6,201 bases of DNA from Candidatus Krumholzibacteriia bacterium. Lineage in GTDB: Bacteria > Krumholzibacteriota > Krumholzibacteriia > LZORAL124-64-63. Numbering within the stretch: position 1 is the first letter of the stretch; the number at the start of each line of letters is the position of its first letter. The position numbers and the translations under genes are program-made. Shown here piece after piece: positions 5,243 to 6,201 of this stretch. The notes under the pieces are model-generated. The model saw only the letters and a list, made by a program, of their open reading frames with translations, made no database searches and had not been told where the DNA came from. The stretch is taken from positions 1 to 6,201 of the forward strand of contig JACZKN010000062.1 of NCBI GenBank assembly GCA_014859985.1, written 5' to 3'.

Positions 5243-6201
5243 CCTTCCCGCTGCCGATCCCCCCGGAACTGGTGCGGCGGGTGCCGCCGGGCACCGGGGT
5301 GCTGCTGGGCGTCAGCGGCGGCGTCGACAGCGCGGTGACCCTGGCCCTGCTGCACGCGCTCGGCTGCGCGGTGCACTGCGTCACCTTCAAGAACTTCTGC
5401 TACGGCGACGACGAGCGCTTCACCGACCGCTCATGCTGTTCGCTGGACGCCATCGAGGCCGCGCGCCGGCTGGCCGTGCGCTTCGGCGCGCCCCACTGGG
5501 TCGGTGACGTGGAGGCGCCGTTCCGGGCCGCCGTCATCGAGCCGTTCGTGGCCGAGTACCGGTCCGGCCGCACGCCCAACCCCTGCCTGCAGTGCAACGG
5601 CGCGGTGCGCTTCCCCGAGCTGGTGCGCCTGGCCGACCGCCAGGGCTGCTCCCTGGCCGCCACCGGCCACTACGCCCGGGTGGCGGTCGACGGCCGGACC
5701 GGCCGCCTGCTGCGGGGGGTGGATCCGGCCAAGGACCAGTCCTACTTCCTGCACCGCGTCGCGCGGGACCTGTGGCCACGGCTGGTGTTTCCCCTGGGCT
5801 GGTACACCAAGGACGAGGTGCGGCGCGCGGCCCGCGAGCTGGCGCTGCCGGTGGCGGACAAGCCGGACAGCCAGGAGATCTGCTTCGTGCCGGACGACGA
5901 CCGCTCGTTCCTGTTCGCGGACGGCCCGGGCACCGCGTCGGGGCCGGTCGTCGACCGCGCCGGCCGCGAGCTGGGCCGCCACCGGGGCCTGGTCAACTAC
6001 ACCGTGGGGCAGCGGCGCGGCCTGGGCGTCGCCGCGGCCGAACCCCTGTACGTGCTGGAGCTGGACGTGCCGGGCAACCGCCTGGTGGTCGGCGCCAGGG
6101 ATGAGCTCCTGGTGACGCGGCTGCTGGCGGACCGCTTCGTGGCGGCGCTGGCGGACCTGCCCGCCGCCACGAAGCGGTCCGCCAGCAGCCGCGTCACCAG
6201 G
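5239..6201 (+). CDS. mnmA: tRNA 2-thiouridylase MnmA (3'-partial)
   Basis: MnmA puts sulfur on the wobble uridine (U34) of the Lys, Glu and Gln tRNAs: it adenylates the base with ATP, then transfers persulfide sulfur from a cysteine desulfurase relay. In the cytoplasm. The 321 codons visible run off the window without a stop; the family is usually about 350-380 residues, so the end of the C-terminal barrel is missing. Motifs in order: PP-loop SGGVDS (26-31), TFKNF and CCSLDAIEAARRLA (about 49-80), GRTPNPCLQCN (110-120) with catalytic C119 and an extra Cys at C116, ATGHYARV, KDQSYFL, DSQEICFV with the second catalytic Cys C215, and NYTVGQRRGLG. The TTG start overlaps the preceding TGA (TTGA, 5239-5242) and has a strong GGGAGG site. 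The last 13 codons (6162-6201) are the right arm of a perfect inverted repeat, and the residues they encode do not look like the family, so they may be an assembly artefact. Confidence 0.95.
   Translation, partial: MTFPLPIPPELVRRVPPGTGVLLGVSGGVDSAVTLALLHALGCAVHCVTFKNFCYGDDERFTDRSCCSLDAIEAARRLAVRFGAPHWVGDVEAPFRAAVIEPFVAEYRSGRTPNPCLQCNGAVRFPELVRLADRQGCSLAATGHYARVAVDGRTGRLLRGVDPAKDQSYFLHRVARDLWPRLVFPLGWYTKDEVRRAARELALPVADKPDSQEICFVPDDDRSFLFADGPGTASGPVVDRAGRELGRHRGLVNYTVGQRRGLGVAAAEPLYVLELDVPGNRLVVGARDELLVTRLLADRFVAALADLPAATKRSASSRVTR
6108..6201. repeat. Perfect 40-bp inverted repeat at the window end, within mnmA
   Basis: Bases 6108-6147 and 6162-6201 are exact reverse complements over 40 bp, separated by a 14-nt spacer (CTGGCGGACCTGCC, 6148-6161). 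The right arm ends at the final base, so the repeat could continue beyond it; an A as the next base would extend it. The left arm encodes normal-looking MnmA sequence (LLVTRLLADRFV), so it is probably the genuine copy. The reading frame stays open through the right arm. The 11-bp sequence GCTGGCGGACC also occurs twice in direct orientation, at 6123-6133 and 6147-6157. A fold-back chimera at a contig end is the simplest explanation. A terminator is unlikely because the stem is inside the gene and far too long. Confidence 0.93.

Noticed and set aside
1..6201. tRNA or rRNA genes, CRISPR arrays, insertion sequences, phage genes or attachment sites
   Set aside because: None seen: no clustered direct repeats, no transposase or integrase motifs, no RNA-gene signatures, and codon use looks uniform across all seven genes.

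Overview
The window is very GC-rich, densely coded bacterial DNA. All seven recognisable genes lie on the + strand and are packed like a single operon: gaps between genes run from 67 bp down to 4-8 bp overlaps, and there is no convincing promoter or terminator inside. Two lipoproteins, a signal-peptide beta-barrel candidate and a TonB/ExbB/ExbD energising module show a diderm (Gram-negative type) cell. The style of the TonB C-terminal domain and the unfamiliar lipoprotein/outer-membrane pair fit poorly studied high-GC lineages around the FCB group (Krumholzibacteriota- or Eisenbacteria-like). That placement is inference from general family feel, not from a marker gene.

Layout: (1) 2-787, the C-terminal part of a TonB-family energy transducer whose N-terminus lies before the window. 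(2) 855-1487, an ExbB/TolQ/MotA-type proton-channel protein. (3) 1484-1897, ExbD/TolR, start-stop coupled to exbB. (4) 1913-3229, a lipoprotein that appears to contain two copies of one beta-rich module. (5) 3222-4451, a probable outer-membrane beta-barrel protein. (6) 4475-5242, a lipoprotein with TPR repeats. (7) 5239 to the window end, MnmA, the tRNA 2-thiouridylase, starting at TTG, lacking its C-terminus, and running into a perfect inverted repeat.

How the genes may work together: ExbB and ExbD form the inner-membrane motor that uses proton motive force, and the TonB-like protein carries that energy across the periplasm. The lipoprotein, barrel and TPR lipoprotein directly downstream are plausible envelope partners, either cargo handlers or the energised outer-membrane component. 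No classical TonB-dependent receptor is visible here. MnmA is a housekeeping gene that appears to share the transcript rather than the function.

The most striking non-gene signal is at the 3' edge. Bases 6108-6147 and 6162-6201 are a perfect 40-bp inverted repeat with a 14-nt spacer inside mnmA, ending exactly at the last base. A fold-back (chimeric) contig end is the likeliest explanation. The best biological lead is the envelope cassette of genes 1-6.
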